From positions 1-64,000 of the forward strand of contig NZ_WJFD01000005.1 in the NCBI RefSeq assembly GCF_009647655.1: a DNA stretch of 64,000 nt, in the 5' to 3' direction. The position numbers and the translations under genes are program-made. Shown piece by piece: positions 34,750 through 43,417 of this stretch (positions are counted from its first letter, which is position 1; every line of letters starts with the position of its first letter). The notes beneath the pieces are model-generated. The model ran no database searches and was not told where the DNA came from. It saw nothing but the letters and a program-made list of their open reading frames with translations. This stretch comes from Chitinophaga sp. SYP-B3965. Its GTDB lineage: Bacteria > Bacteroidota > Bacteroidia > Chitinophagales > Chitinophagaceae.

Positions 34750-35715
34750 TTAAAATTTCCTGTCTGTGGTGAATCTCACTAGTGTTTCCAATCCTGCGCG
34801 GATATTACTGTCGGGGAATTCATGTAAAATGGCTAGTGCTTCGTCGCGGTATTGCAGCATTTTCTGCCGGGTATAGTCTATACCGCCGCTTTCTTTGACC
34901 ATGGTGATCACTTCGTTGACCTTGTCTTTTTCCTTATTGTGGTTCTTTACTATATTAATTATATGTCTGCGTTGTTCAGCTGTGCCATGTTGGAGGGTGT
35001 AGATCAGGGGGAGGGTCATTTTCTTTTCCCGGATATCGATACCGGTAGGTTTTCCGATATTAGCGGGGCCGTAATCGAAAAGATCGTCCTTGATCTGGAA
35101 GGCGATGCCTACTTTTTGGCCGAAAAGGTGCATTTTTTCCGTGATCTCGTCATTGGCGGTGGTGCTCCAGGCGCCGGCTGCACAAGCTGAAGCCAGGAGG
35201 GAAGCTGTTTTCCGCTGGATGATATCAAAATAGACGTCTTCCTTAATATCCAGTTTCCGGGTCTTTTCCATTTGGAGGAGTTCCCCTTCGCTCATTTCCC
35301 TTACAGCTTTGGACAGGATCTGGAGGGCTTTGTAGTCATTATTATTAAGAGACAATAAAAGGCCTTTAGTGAGGAGGTAATCCCCCACCAATACAGCAAT
35401 CTTATTTTTCCAGAGTGCATTTACGGAAAAAAAGCCCCGGCGCTCGAGGGAATCATCTACCACATCATCATGAACGAGGGTGGCGGTATGCAGCAGTTCT
35501 ACGAGGGCGGCGGCCCGGTAGGTACTTTCGTTGATCTCGTTAGTGAACATCCTGGCGGAGAGGATCACGAACATGGGCCGGATCTGCTTTCCCTTTCGTT
35601 TTACGATGTAGTGCATGATCCGATCCAGCAGGGGAACGTCACTTTTTACAGCATCTGCAAACTTTCCTTCGAAATCCTGTAATTCCTTCCCAATCAGTTG
35701 TTTAATTTCCTCCAT
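34750..35715 (-). CDS. Polyprenyl diphosphate synthase
   Basis: 321 residues, a trans-prenyltransferase making the side chain of menaquinone or a similar long isoprenoid. The first Asp-rich motif is LVHDDVVDDSLERRG and the second FQIKDDLFDYG; GKQIRPMFVIL is the substrate-binding start. Product length cannot be read from the sequence. It fits the quinone needed by complex I encoded nearby. No operon partners; recJ lies 121 nt downstream. Confidence 0.94.
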   Translation of the reverse strand: MEEIKQLIGKELQDFEGKFADAVKSDVPLLDRIMHYIVKRKGKQIRPMFVILSARMFTNEINESTYRAAALVELLHTATLVHDDVVDDSLERRGFFSVNALWKNKIAVLVGDYLLTKGLLLSLNNNDYKALQILSKAVREMSEGELLQMEKTRKLDIKEDVYFDIIQRKTASLLASACAAGAWSTTANDEITEKMHLFGQKVGIAFQIKDDLFDYGPANIGKPTGIDIREKKMTLPLIYTLQHGTAEQRRHIINIVKNHNKEKDKVNEVITMVKESGGIDYTRQKMLQYRDEALAILHEFPDSNIRAGLETLVRFTTDRKF

Positions 35716-35860
35716 ATGTTAAAAAAAGGTTCGCTAAGCTACCCCTAAAATACTACATTCTGATAATTTGGCCCCGAATTTGTAGATATTACCGGAAGCG
35801 TTCTTTAGATACCCCTTAATTTTGAGGGAGTTATCAATACAAATAAAATCGCAAGAAAAA

Positions 35861-35891
35861 TTTGTATATTCATTAAGGATTTTTACCTTTG
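35861..35891 (+). promoter_or_regulatory. Promoter of the OmpA-family gene
   Basis: TTTG (35861-35864), 19 nt, TACCTTTG (35884-35891): an exact Bacteroidota consensus promoter. The ATG is 59 nt downstream, giving an A-rich leader of about 50 nt (AAATAAAAAAACAATT before the start), typical of strongly expressed genes in this phylum. Confidence 0.8.
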
Positions 35892-35950
35892 CTTGGTAAA
35901 AAACGCGTTAATTGTAAAATCTTTAACAGTTTTTAAATAAAAAAACAATT

Positions 35951-37501
35951 ATGGCAAGCAAAAAGTACTTACTACTGGCAGGTGCAATGACTCTTCTGGC
36001 AGCATCTCCCGGTTTTGCGCAGGTTAAGCCCTCATACGACGCGCTGGACTCCTCTAAAGTTTCCGCGAAGAATATGGCGCAATTCAACAGTTTCAGAAAC
36101 AACCAATCTGACTATCCGGCCAAGCCGAGAAATATGTGGGAATTGGGAGTACACGGTGGTTACCACTTTATCCAAGGTGACGTAGCAGCTCTTCCCGGTT
36201 TCGGTGGCGGTCTCTCCCTGAGAAAAGCCCTCGGTCATACTTTCTCTATCAGAGGTGAGTATACTGGTTCTTTCGATTATGGTCTGGATTACAAATTGAA
36301 ACCTAACACAGTAGGTGGCGCTTATAACGCTACTGCCAGCAGAAATGGCGGTTTTGTTGTTCCTGCTTACAGAACAGCAACACACCAACTGTCTTTAGAC
36401 TTCATCGCTTCTCTGAGCAACATCCTGTTCTACAAAGCTCAACCTAAAGTTAACTGGTACGTTTTCGCTGGTTATGGTTTGATGCTGGCAGACGTTGACG
36501 TTGACCAAAATGGTACTACAGGTTATACCTACGGTGCTGGTGGTGCTAACATCAACTTCTCTGGTAAGAAGAAAGATATTCGCGACGCTCTGAAAAACTA
36601 CCACGACAAAGATTACGAACAAAATGCACCTTCTCAGGGAAATCGCGTTCAGATCGGTCGTAAAGATGACAACCAACTCCTGCGTCATGCGCTGGAATTA
36701 GGTACTGGTATTGCTTTCAAAGTTTCTAAACGTTTCAACATTGGTGTTGAAGAGAAATTGACCCTGCCTTTCGATGATTACCTGGACAGTTACACTGCCG
36801 GTGCTTACGATGGTACTAAAGATTTCTTCTCTTATACTTCTATTCGTTTGAACTTCAACCTCGGTAACCCCAACAAACGTGTTGAACCATTATGGTGGGT
36901 TAATCCGTTGGATTTCGCTTACAACGAGCTGAACAGCCCACGCCGCATGAAGCTGCCTACTCCGGTACTGCCTGATGCTGATGGTGATGGTGTTACTGAT
37001 CAATTCGATCGCGAACCTAACACTCCAGCTGGTGCTCCCGTTGATTCTCACGGTGTAGCTAAGGATACTGATGGTGATGGTGTTCCTGACTTCAAAGACA
37101 AGCAACTGATCACGCCTACTTATTGCTTCCCAGTTGATGCTGATGGCGTAGGTAAATGCCCAGATCCTGAGTGCTGCAAAAACATCGTAGATAAGCCTAA
37201 TTGCGCTAGCCTGATCTTCCCTAGCGTTGCTTTCAAAGGCAGTGCAACTAAGATCTCTAACGATTTCGAAGCTGTTCTCGGTAGCGTAGCAAATACTCTC
37301 CGTTCTAACCCTTCCTGCAACATCCTGGTTACTGGCCACGCTGGTGCTAAAGGTAAAAAAGGTGGTGTTGACCTGAGCTCTCGCCGTGTTGACGCTGTAA
37401 TCGACTACCTCGCTGAAAAACAAGGTATCGATCGCGGTCGCTTCATCAAGCAAAACACTCCTGGTGATGCTGGTACTGTAGACCTGGCTCCAGCCAACTA
37501 A
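35951..37501 (+). CDS. OmpA-family outer membrane protein with calcium-type repeats
   Basis: 516 residues. The signal peptide ends ASPGFAQ. A beta-barrel-like N-terminal part (about 55-310) has alternating aromatic strands. Asp-rich thrombospondin type 3 repeats follow (DADGDGVTDQFD, DTDGDGVPDFKD), then a short cysteine-containing link. The C-terminal OmpA peptidoglycan-binding domain (about 415-505) has ILVTGHAGAKG and LSSRRVDAVIDYL with the conserved Arg. Anchors the outer membrane to the wall. Exact consensus promoter, a strong terminator and biased codons suggest an abundant protein. Confidence 0.9.
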   Translation: MASKKYLLLAGAMTLLAASPGFAQVKPSYDALDSSKVSAKNMAQFNSFRNNQSDYPAKPRNMWELGVHGGYHFIQGDVAALPGFGGGLSLRKALGHTFSIRGEYTGSFDYGLDYKLKPNTVGGAYNATASRNGGFVVPAYRTATHQLSLDFIASLSNILFYKAQPKVNWYVFAGYGLMLADVDVDQNGTTGYTYGAGGANINFSGKKKDIRDALKNYHDKDYEQNAPSQGNRVQIGRKDDNQLLRHALELGTGIAFKVSKRFNIGVEEKLTLPFDDYLDSYTAGAYDGTKDFFSYTSIRLNFNLGNPNKRVEPLWWVNPLDFAYNELNSPRRMKLPTPVLPDADGDGVTDQFDREPNTPAGAPVDSHGVAKDTDGDGVPDFKDKQLITPTYCFPVDADGVGKCPDPECCKNIVDKPNCASLIFPSVAFKGSATKISNDFEAVLGSVANTLRSNPSCNILVTGHAGAKGKKGGVDLSSRRVDAVIDYLAEKQGIDRGRFIKQNTPGDAGTVDLAPAN

Positions 37502-37526
37502 TACAACCACACACTGGTAAATATTT

Positions 37527-37562
37527 AAAAGAGGCTGCTCATATTGAGCAGCCTCTTTTTAT
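37527..37562 (+). terminator. Terminator of the OmpA-family gene
   Basis: A perfect 14-bp stem AAAAGAGGCTGCTC (37527-37540) with GAGCAGCCTCTTTT (37546-37559), 5-nt loop, T-run. Confidence 0.92.
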
Positions 37563-37599
37563 GGTAGATATAAATTCGCGATTGATCCGTATTTATTAC

Positions 37600-37607
37600 T
37601 AAATTTG
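37600..37607 (+). promoter_or_regulatory. Promoter -7 element of kup
   Basis: TAAATTTG fits TAnnTTTG, 31 nt before the GTG start of kup. A TTG at 37582-37584 is 15 nt upstream, closer than the usual 19. Confidence 0.45.
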
Positions 37608-37638
37608 AGCCTGCTTTTAATCTTATATTGTACTCTGC

Positions 37639-39606
37639 GTGGTAAAAGACTTCAATAAAGCTACCCTGGCCGGTCTTATCGTGGCGCTGGGGATCATTTA
37701 CGGCGATATCGGTACCTCTCCGCTCTATGTGTTCAAGGCAATTGTTGGAACCAACGAAATCAGCGACCTGCTGGTGATCGGAGGGATTTCCTGCATCATC
37801 TGGACACTTACTCTCCAAACAACAGTAAAATATGTGATCCTGACCCTCAAAGCCGATAACAAAGGTGAAGGGGGGATCTTCTCACTTTATGCACTGGTGC
37901 GGCGGCATGGAAAATGGACTGTAATATTTGGTATGATAGGAGGGGCCGCGTTATTGGCGGATGGTATTATTACCCCACCCATCACGGTTACTTCAGCTGT
38001 AGAAGGTTTGCGAACCCTGCCCGTATTCAAAGACCTCGGAGAATGGGCGATCGTAAAGATCGTACTGGTGATCATCACCCTGCTGTTCTTTATGCAGCAG
38101 TTCGGTACCATGTCCATCGGAAAGATGTTTGGCCCCATCATGGTGATCTGGTTCGGTATGCTGGCTGTATTGGGGATCTCTCATATTGCAGATGACCTTA
38201 CTGTATTAAAAGCCTTTAATCCTTATTACGCTATTGAGTTATTAGCCGTGTATCCGCACGGTTTCCTCATTTTGGGGGCTGTTTTCCTCTGTACCACGGG
38301 GGCGGAGGCCCTCTATTCGGATCTTGGACATTGTGGCCGTGGTAACATCAGGATCTCCTGGATCTTTGTGAAATCAGCCCTGATCCTCAACTATCTTGGG
38401 CAAGGCGCCTGGTTGTTAACGCAACGTGGCGGAACCCTCCATGGAGAGAATCCTTTCTTCCTGATCATGCCGGAATGGTTTGTCATATTCGGGGTATTAA
38501 TTGCCACGATTGCATCTGTGATTGCCAGCCAGGCCCTGATCTCCGGGTCCTTTACCCTCATTTCTGAAGCCATGCGCCTGAACCTCTGGCCAAAGCTGAA
38601 GATCAATTACCCTACAGAATTACGCGGTCAGTTATTCATTCCGGGCATCAACTTAATGTTGTTCACCGGTTGTGTGGCGATCGTATTAATATTTAAGGAG
38701 TCGTCCGCGATGGAAGCAGCCTATGGTTTGTCCATCACCATTTGTATGTTGATGACCTCCTGCCTCTTCGCATTCTACCTGTATACCCGAAGGGTAAAAC
38801 TCCTCTGGATAGGATTATATCTTGTTGTATACCTGACCATTGAGTTCTCTTTCCTCTTTGCCAACCTGGTGAAATTCATGCATGGCGGTTATGTGACGGT
38901 GATTGTTGGTGGTGCACTTTTCATGATCATGTATTCCTGGTTCCGGTCCCGCAAGATCAAGAACCGCTATGTGGAATTTGTGAAGCTGGAAGATTTCCTG
39001 CCTATTTTGCAGGAGCTGAGTAACGATACCACTATCCCTAAATTCGCTACGCACCTTGTGTATATGAGTAGTGCGGACAATCCGAAAGAGATTGAACACA
39101 AGATCATTTACTCCATACTCAATAAGAAACCCAAACGTGCGGACATCTACTGGTTCGTTCACGTGGATGTGGTGGATGAACCTTATATGAGTGAGTATAC
39201 GGTGCAAACCATTATCCCTAATGAAGTGATCCGGGTGGAATTCCGTCTTGGATTCAGGGTGGAGCAACGGATCAACCTCATGTTCAGAATGGTGGTGGAA
39301 GATATGGTGCGGAACAAAGAAGTGAACATCACCAGCCGCTATGAGTCCCTGAGCAAAAACAATGTGGTGGGTGATTTCCAGTTCATCGTTATGGAAAAAT
39401 TCCTCTCTCACGATAATGACCTTCCCCTGCATGAGCGGATCATCATGCGCATTTACTTCATGCTTAAAAAGATCGGGCTTTCCGAGGAACGTGGTTTTGG
39501 GCTGGATTCCAGTTACGTGACCATAGAGAAGTTCCCCCTGGTGGTAGCGCCGGTTACTAACCTTCAATTGAAGAGGGTACAGCAACGGTATACTTACGAA
39601 GATTAA
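37639..39606 (+). CDS. kup: Kup-type potassium uptake protein
   Basis: 655 residues, a proton-coupled K+ importer of the KUP/HAK family. The N-terminus has the family signature LGIIYGDIGTSPLYVFKAI, followed by about 12 helices to residue 430, with GDNKGEGGIFSLYAL-type NKGEGGIFSLYAL, TTGAEALYSDLGHCG and GQGAWLL. A cytoplasmic C-terminal domain of about 220 residues completes it. Starts at GTG 37639, because no ATG lies upstream of the conserved first helix. Monocistronic. Confidence 0.95.
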   Translation: MVKDFNKATLAGLIVALGIIYGDIGTSPLYVFKAIVGTNEISDLLVIGGISCIIWTLTLQTTVKYVILTLKADNKGEGGIFSLYALVRRHGKWTVIFGMIGGAALLADGIITPPITVTSAVEGLRTLPVFKDLGEWAIVKIVLVIITLLFFMQQFGTMSIGKMFGPIMVIWFGMLAVLGISHIADDLTVLKAFNPYYAIELLAVYPHGFLILGAVFLCTTGAEALYSDLGHCGRGNIRISWIFVKSALILNYLGQGAWLLTQRGGTLHGENPFFLIMPEWFVIFGVLIATIASVIASQALISGSFTLISEAMRLNLWPKLKINYPTELRGQLFIPGINLMLFTGCVAIVLIFKESSAMEAAYGLSITICMLMTSCLFAFYLYTRRVKLLWIGLYLVVYLTIEFSFLFANLVKFMHGGYVTVIVGGALFMIMYSWFRSRKIKNRYVEFVKLEDFLPILQELSNDTTIPKFATHLVYMSSADNPKEIEHKIIYSILNKKPKRADIYWFVHVDVVDEPYMSEYTVQTIIPNEVIRVEFRLGFRVEQRINLMFRMVVEDMVRNKEVNITSRYESLSKNNVVGDFQFIVMEKFLSHDNDLPLHERIIMRIYFMLKKIGLSEERGFGLDSSYVTIEKFPLVVAPVTNLQLKRVQQRYTYED

Positions 39607-39665
39607 TAGGTTGCTTGCTAACGTGTCGTGTATTATTTTAGCAATTCCTAAAAACGCTAATTATC

Positions 39666-41405
39666 ATGCTAAAACACGTCTACGCTACAATTTTATTGTT
39701 GGCGCTATCCTGTGCAACCTTTGCCCAGACCGGTGTTCGATCTGACTATCGCGAGTTGCCAGACCCTCGCCCAATTGACCCGATAAGCTGGAGTACTATT
39801 CAGCCAGGTGTACACGCTAATTTCGGCAGTGCTGATGTACGTTATGAAAAGAACTACGCACCTGTTGCTTCTTCTCTCAGATCTTCCTGGAGCGCCAAAG
39901 CCTGGAGGGGAGAGAAAGTGCATACACAATTTGTGATCTACACCACCAAACCCCTCACCGCTGTAAGCATTGAGAAGTCTGATCTTAAAGACAGCAACGG
40001 AAACAAGATCCCGGCCAGCGCCATTACACCCGGTTTTGTACGTTACGTGATAACGGATGAGCTAAACAGCGAAGGTGGCGGATGCGGACATCGTCCACCA
40101 GGTTCTTTTGATTCTTCCCTGGTAGCAGACGGCATCGATTTTATTCCTGCTATCAATGTGGCCGCCAACACCACACAGCCAGTATGGTTAAGTGTAACGG
40201 TGCCTCCTCAAACACCTGCCGGTGTTTATAAAGGTTACGTGAAAGTGAAGGTGGGCAAGGATGTGTATCCTTCCATGCTCAATTATGAAGTGGTAGTTTC
40301 CGCGCGTACTTTACCACAACCCAAGGACTGGGCATTTCACCTGGACCTCTGGCAAAGTCCTTATGCCATCGCAAGAGTACACAATACCAAATTGTGGAGT
40401 AAAGAGCACTTCGCTGCCATGAAACCATATATGGAAATGCTGGCGAACGCAGGGCAGAAAGTGATCACCACCAGTATCATTTACGATCCCTGGAACAGCC
40501 AGACGGAAGATATCTACGGAGATATGGTGAAGTGGACAAAGAAGAAAGATGGTACCTGGAATTTTGATTACACGGTGTTTGATAAATGGGTTGCTTTCAT
40601 GCAGGAATCCGGTATTAAAAAACAGGTGGCCTGCTACAGCATGATCCCCTGGAACCTGAAATTCTACTATTATAATGAAGCCAGCGGAAAGGATACTTTC
40701 ATTGTAGCTAAACCTGGCACTACTGAATATGATGAACACTGGCGCCCGATGCTGGCTGATTTTGCCAAACATCTGAAAGCGAAAGGCTGGTTTGATATCA
40801 CCTGCATTGCCATGGATGAACGTCCTATGGAAGCCATGCAAAGTGCTATTAAGCTGATCCGCAGTGTGGATAAGGACTTCAAGGTGTCTTTAGCCGGTAA
40901 TTATCATAAGGAACTGGTGAACGATATCTATGATTATTGCGTGGCATCCGGACAGGATTTTTCCAAAGAAGAACGTAAGTGGCGCTTTGAAAAAGGATGG
41001 CCAAGTACTTATTATACCTGCTGCTCAGAAGGATATCCCAACACATTTACTTTCTCACCGTTGGCAGAATCCGCCTGGCTGGGATGGCATGCTGCAGCGA
41101 AGAATTACAGTGGTTATTTACGCTGGGCATATAATTGCTGGGTGAAGGAACCGTTGCAGGATTCCCGTTTCCGCACCTGGGCTGCAGGTGATACTTATTT
41201 GGTATATCCGGGCCCAAGATCTTCCATGCGTTTTGAGAGAATGATAGAAGGTATCCAGGTGTATGAAAAGATCCGGGTACTGAAAGCAGAGGGGAAAGGC
41301 GCAGAGCTGGATAAGGTGCTGAAAGCTTTTGAGATCAATGCCCTGAAAGCAAAGACAGCAGGGGATATGGTGAACAAAGCCACCACGATACTAAACACAT
41401 TATAG
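39666..41405 (+). CDS. Exported DUF4091 / GH123-like protein
   Basis: 579 residues. The signal peptide ends SCATFAQ. An N-terminal beta-sandwich of about 190 residues (AWRGEKVHTQFVIYTTKPL to VPPQTPAGVYKGYVKV) is typical of proteins carrying DUF4091. A TIM-barrel-like domain follows, with WAFHLDLWQSPYAIARV, an acidic MDERPMEAM near residue 380, and the C-terminal RWAYNCWVKEPLQDSRFR and SMRFERMIEGIQVYEKIR of DUF4091. Related to GH123 N-acetylgalactosaminidases, so a glycan-acting enzyme is plausible but unproven. Not next to a SusCD pair. Shares a terminator with ftsZ. Confidence 0.85.
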   Translation: MLKHVYATILLLALSCATFAQTGVRSDYRELPDPRPIDPISWSTIQPGVHANFGSADVRYEKNYAPVASSLRSSWSAKAWRGEKVHTQFVIYTTKPLTAVSIEKSDLKDSNGNKIPASAITPGFVRYVITDELNSEGGGCGHRPPGSFDSSLVADGIDFIPAINVAANTTQPVWLSVTVPPQTPAGVYKGYVKVKVGKDVYPSMLNYEVVVSARTLPQPKDWAFHLDLWQSPYAIARVHNTKLWSKEHFAAMKPYMEMLANAGQKVITTSIIYDPWNSQTEDIYGDMVKWTKKKDGTWNFDYTVFDKWVAFMQESGIKKQVACYSMIPWNLKFYYYNEASGKDTFIVAKPGTTEYDEHWRPMLADFAKHLKAKGWFDITCIAMDERPMEAMQSAIKLIRSVDKDFKVSLAGNYHKELVNDIYDYCVASGQDFSKEERKWRFEKGWPSTYYTCCSEGYPNTFTFSPLAESAWLGWHAAAKNYSGYLRWAYNCWVKEPLQDSRFRTWAAGDTYLVYPGPRSSMRFERMIEGIQVYEKIRVLKAEGKGAELDKVLKAFEINALKAKTAGDMVNKATTILNTL

Positions 41406-41410
41406 GAATA

Positions 41411-41444
41411 AAAAAATCCTCCGAGGAATCGGAGGATTTTTTTT
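41411..41444. terminator. Bidirectional terminator between DUF4091 gene and ftsZ
   Basis: AAAAAATCCTCCGA (41411-41424) pairs with TCGGAGGATTTTTT (41429-41442) around a 4-nt GGAA loop. A-run on one side and T-run on the other serve both convergent genes and end the dcw cluster. Confidence 0.9.
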
Positions 41445-41486
41445 AACACAACTAAAAAACAATCAAACTTTATAATATTCAAAAGA

Positions 41487-43310
41487 TCAGTCTGGTTTTT
41501 TACCATCTAAAAAGGTGTTGATCGTATTGATCTCTGCCTTATTATCCTGGTCGCTACCTACGGTGTAGTTAGAGTAGAACTGCTCAGCAGAACCGGAACC
41601 ATTATCCAGGTCTACATTCCTTCTCAGGTAAGCTGGTACATTCTCTATCTCCTGGTTGTTATCCATGTTCTTCACATTGAAACTGATGCTACGCAGTTTC
41701 GCTACCCTTTCCAGCTGTTTGCGCTTCTGTTCGTCATTAGGCTCTTCCTGCTGAGGAACCAGTTGCTGTGGTTGCTGTTGCTGTACAGGTTGTGCAGGTT
41801 GCTGTGGTTGTTCGGGAACGGCTGGTGCTGCATCTTCCTTGAACACCATTTTCATTTCCGGTTTATCTTCTGAAGCATTGTTATTCACCGGTTCCACATA
41901 TATATTGGAAGGGCGGTTGAGATAACCTCCTGACACAGGTGTTGTTGTTGGCTGTGCCTGTTGCGGTTGAACTTGCTGTTGTTGCTGTACCTGTTGTTGT
42001 GGTGCTTGCTGTTGCTGTGCCTGCTGTTGTTGCTGCACTTGTTGTTGTGGTGCCTGAACCTGTTCAACGGGTTCAATGTTCAGCGTGTAAGTTTCCCTTG
42101 CAGCTTGTTGTACAGGCTGTTCAAAAGAAGTGGCAGGAGCGGGGTGCGCTACTACAGGCACTACTAATGTTGGCGCCATTACATCCCTGATAACTTCTGG
42201 TTCTTCAGAGAACAGCATGCCCTGGTTATGCATTTTCTTTTCATCACCTTCCTGGCCCAGCGTCATCACTATCTTTGGTTCTTCTTTGATCACCTGTTGC
42301 TCTGCTGCAGCTGCTGCATTAGCCGCTTTGATCTGCTGGATAGGATTCTGTTCAAACCCTGTAGCAATGATGGTCACACCCAGGTTGCGGTCTAAGGTCT
42401 GATCGTAACCAACACCAAGGATCACATCGCAATCCTCACCGGCCATACTTTGTACATAAGCCTGGATAGTATCCATTTCATCCAGTGTGTGTTCAAACTC
42501 GCCTTCAGAAGAAGAAATATTGATAAGGATCCATTTGGCTCCTCTGATATCATTATCATTCAGCAACGGAGAAGTTAATGCTTCTTCGATCGCTCTTTGT
42601 GCACGGCCTTCACCTTCTGCCAGTGCAGCACCCAGGATAGCCACGCCACCGTTACGCATTACGGTACAAACGTCCGCAAAGTCAACGTTGATCTGACCAG
42701 TGGAGTTGATCACATCCGTGATACATTTTGCAGCCGTGGCTAACACGTTGTCTGCTTTTTCGAACGCCGCTTTGAATTTCAGATCACCGAATTTCTGACG
42801 GAGCTTGTCGTTGGATATGATCAATAAAGTATCTACACATTCTTTCAGGCGATTGATACCTTCTTCTGCCTGTGCCATCCGTTTTTTCCCTTCATATGAA
42901 AAGGGTGTGGTAACAATACCCACCGTAAGGATACCCAGCTCTTTGCAGATCTTGGCAATAATGGGTGCACCCCCGGTTCCGGTTCCGCCACCCATGCCTG
43001 CAGTAATGAATGCCATTTTGGTATTCACCTCCAGGATCTTTTTGATTTCTTCAAAGGATTCTTCTGTAGCTTGTTCGCCGATCCTTGGATTGGCGCCTGC
43101 TCCTAAACCCTGCGTCAGGTGTGGTCCCAGTTGTACCTTATTGGGTACAGGACTGTTTGCAATAGCCTGTGCATCGGTATTGCAGATAATGAAGTTAACC
43201 CCTTCAATGTTCTGGTTGAACATGTGGTTGACTGCATTGCTACCTCCACCACCAATGCCTATGACCTTGATGATAGAGGATTTTTCCTTTGGAAGATCAA
43301 AATGTATCAT
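41487..43310 (-). CDS. ftsZ: Cell division protein FtsZ
   Basis: 607 residues, the tubulin-like GTPase that forms the division ring. The GTPase core (about 1-325) has GIGGGGSNAVNHM, the tubulin signature GMGGGTGTGGAP and NVDFADVCTVM. A very long linker follows, with a Gln-rich tract at about 415-457 and another near 495-520. The FtsA-binding peptide appears as NVPAYLRRNV at 557-566 but is followed by 41 more residues ending INTFLDGKKPD. Usual FtsZ proteins have about 380-400 residues with that peptide at the very end. Last gene of the dcw cluster, 107 nt after ftsA. Confidence 0.97.
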   Translation of the reverse strand: MIHFDLPKEKSSIIKVIGIGGGGSNAVNHMFNQNIEGVNFIICNTDAQAIANSPVPNKVQLGPHLTQGLGAGANPRIGEQATEESFEEIKKILEVNTKMAFITAGMGGGTGTGGAPIIAKICKELGILTVGIVTTPFSYEGKKRMAQAEEGINRLKECVDTLLIISNDKLRQKFGDLKFKAAFEKADNVLATAAKCITDVINSTGQINVDFADVCTVMRNGGVAILGAALAEGEGRAQRAIEEALTSPLLNDNDIRGAKWILINISSSEGEFEHTLDEMDTIQAYVQSMAGEDCDVILGVGYDQTLDRNLGVTIIATGFEQNPIQQIKAANAAAAAEQQVIKEEPKIVMTLGQEGDEKKMHNQGMLFSEEPEVIRDVMAPTLVVPVVAHPAPATSFEQPVQQAARETYTLNIEPVEQVQAPQQQVQQQQQAQQQQAPQQQVQQQQQVQPQQAQPTTTPVSGGYLNRPSNIYVEPVNNNASEDKPEMKMVFKEDAAPAVPEQPQQPAQPVQQQQPQQLVPQQEEPNDEQKRKQLERVAKLRSISFNVKNMDNNQEIENVPAYLRRNVDLDNGSGSAEQFYSNYTVGSDQDNKAEINTINTFLDGKKPD

Positions 43311-43417
43311 GACTCTTTCTCTTTTTTTGGGTTAGTATTTGATGTACTTTTCCTACGCTCTGTTTTGATCGTGTATTTGAATTTATTTTTAATTGCAACA
43401 ATCACGCCACAGCGTAA

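Noticed and set aside
41939..42190. Hydrophobic Val/Leu-rich frames opposite the FtsZ linker
   Set aside because: They are translations of the complement of CAG/CAA Gln codons and are not membrane proteins.
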